Assembly (NCBI GenBank): GCA_024743405.1
Contig: JANSWP010000058.1
Location: 1 to 45,154, forward strand
Direction of reading: 5' to 3'
Length of the DNA stretch: 45,154 nt
Source: Bacteroidota bacterium
GTDB taxonomy: Bacteria > Bacteroidota > Bacteroidia > Chitinophagales > Saprospiraceae
Each line of letters starts with the position of its first letter. Within the stretch, counting starts at the first letter, position 1. The translations under genes and the position numbers were made by a program. Shown here one piece after another: positions 44,401 to 45,154 of this stretch. A model generated the notes under the pieces. That model saw only the letters and a list, made by a program, of their open reading frames with translations. It was not told the origin of the DNA and searched no databases.

Positions 44401-44988
44401 TTAAACACGTTTCAGGTAGTAAATCGGTTGTATTTGAGCTGTTTTTGCCGCAAAATTGGGTGTTTTTGGTTTTAATGGTACACGTCGCCCTTGATTTTGC
44501 ATTTTGACCCAACATTTTTTAAAATTGTGCGCGATGGCAAGCAATCCCATCTCGGTTAACACGCCATCTAAGTCTGTAAGCAAAACTTTCGAAAGCCTCG
44601 GCATTGTTTAATGTGTCCGAAAATAGCCGCTACATCAATGTTTCGCTATTTTCTCATTCGTATGCCTTGTAGGGTAAAGAGCCACTCTTTGGTTTTTTGC
44701 CGAAAATCATTAGACCGATGGTTTACCCTGATAATATGATTGCATTTGGATTTATAGCAATTTTCTTTCAGCAGGACATCCTACCCACCTTTTTGCCTGA
44801 TAGACATTTTGAGTTTGCTAATAACCGGGGTATATTTATTAAAGGCTTCGATGCCTTGCTCCTCCAAATATTCATAATTTTCTTCAGAACCGTAACCCGC
44901 ATCTGCACCAACTCGTTTGGGAATTGGCACTTTTATTTGCTCTAATACTTCTTCCGAATCCTCCACATGATCTTTGAAAACAACTAAG
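44401..44988 (-). pseudogene. IS1182-family transposase, decayed C-terminal part
   Basis: Minus-strand fragments reproduce the end of an IS1182 DDE transposase. VGADAGYGSEENYEYLEEQG carries the second catalytic Asp region, then a cysteine/arginine-rich stretch, AAIFGHIKQCRGF with the catalytic-Glu-side helix, and finally TEMGLLAIAHNFKK. It is broken by in-frame stops at 44781-44783 and 44646-44648 and by a frameshift near 44600. The upstream part is cut off at 44989 by an inserted 162-bp inverted-repeat element. Not functional. Confidence 0.85.
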
Positions 44989-44990
44989 TA

Positions 44991-45152
44991 AGTGCTTGGA
45001 CATAAATAAGTTTCATATTTGAGGAAAACTATTTTTTTGCCAGACGAGGCAAAAAGCACAGGCATATCCGTAGATATGGCGAGTATTTTTAACGAAATAT
45101 GGTGAAAAAATAGTCCGTCATAATATGTGTGAGTTATTTCTGTCCAAGCACT
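44991..45152. repeat. 162-bp TIR element, type II TIR, copy 2
   Basis: Inverted relative to the copy at 10354-10515. Flanked by TA at 44989-44990 and 45153-45154, the last bases of the window. AGTGCTTGGACA at the left is inverted at the right end. The core is at 45042-45094. It interrupts the transposase remnant, and supplies a false N-terminus to the ORF crossing it. Confidence 0.88.
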
Positions 45153-45154
45153 TA

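Noticed and set aside
44989-45065. N-terminal part of the transposase-like ORF
   Set aside because: The first residues come from the inserted 162-bp element, not from the transposase.

Overview
The window looks like chromosomal DNA from a low-GC Bacteroidota bacterium, possibly a marine or environmental lineage near Saprospiria (order not certain). The evidence is a T9SS C-terminal sorting domain (lipase-like gene), a GEVED-domain protein, a SLC45-type sugar transporter beside a GH13 lipoprotein, DUF4159, and two exact Bacteroidota promoters of the form TTTG-N19-TAnnTTTG (before fdxA and rpsL). No rRNA, tRNA or CRISPR array was seen.

Layout: 1-5000 holds housekeeping and envelope genes (DUF4159 protein, 7Fe ferredoxin, TonB receptor, di-heme cytochrome c peroxidase). 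5.5-8.4 kb holds a fatty-acid desaturase, a SnoaL-like remnant and an RluE-type pseudouridine synthase. 8.4-12.1 kb is a leftward maltodextrin pair (SLC45 transporter, GH13 amylase lipoprotein). 12.7-19.4 kb holds a CotH-like protein, a secreted lipase-like hydrolase, rdgB, a small HolD-like unknown, ilvE and a lysine-rich HhH protein. 19.6-23.0 kb is a sialidase-like protein with a GT39-like membrane glycosyltransferase. 23.1-26.7 kb is a self-contained str operon (promoter, structured leader with a 13-codon ORF, rpsL, rpsG, fusA, terminator). 27.0-30.8 kb holds a large Asp-box (VPS10/BNR) secreted protein and a Kazal/GEVED protein.

31.2-43.6 kb is one leftward surface-glycan cluster. pseB, pseC, pseF, pseG fused to a GNAT domain (PseH-like) and pseI together give a complete route from UDP-GlcNAc to CMP-pseudaminic acid. 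They are followed by an asparagine-synthetase-like enzyme lacking the glutaminase cysteine, a hexapeptide acyltransferase, a Wzx-like flippase and two GT-B-type glycosyltransferases. The cluster lies between two same-direction copies of a divergent ~220-260 bp repeat, and ends next to a decayed IS1182-family transposase.

The most unusual content is between the genes. A set of non-coding inverted-repeat elements shares one architecture: near-constant length (160-162 bp, or 200 bp for one subfamily), a central hairpin and TA-type flanks. They carry at least four different terminal inverted repeats. Three of the TIR classes share a 53-bp core at almost the same offset from the ends. One element is nested in another at a TA, one interrupts the transposase, and four lie 16-29 bp before a start codon. 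Other repeats include a TIR element with a perfect 26-bp palindrome, a ~60-bp three-copy repeat and a 22-bp perfect inverted repeat inside the glycan cluster.
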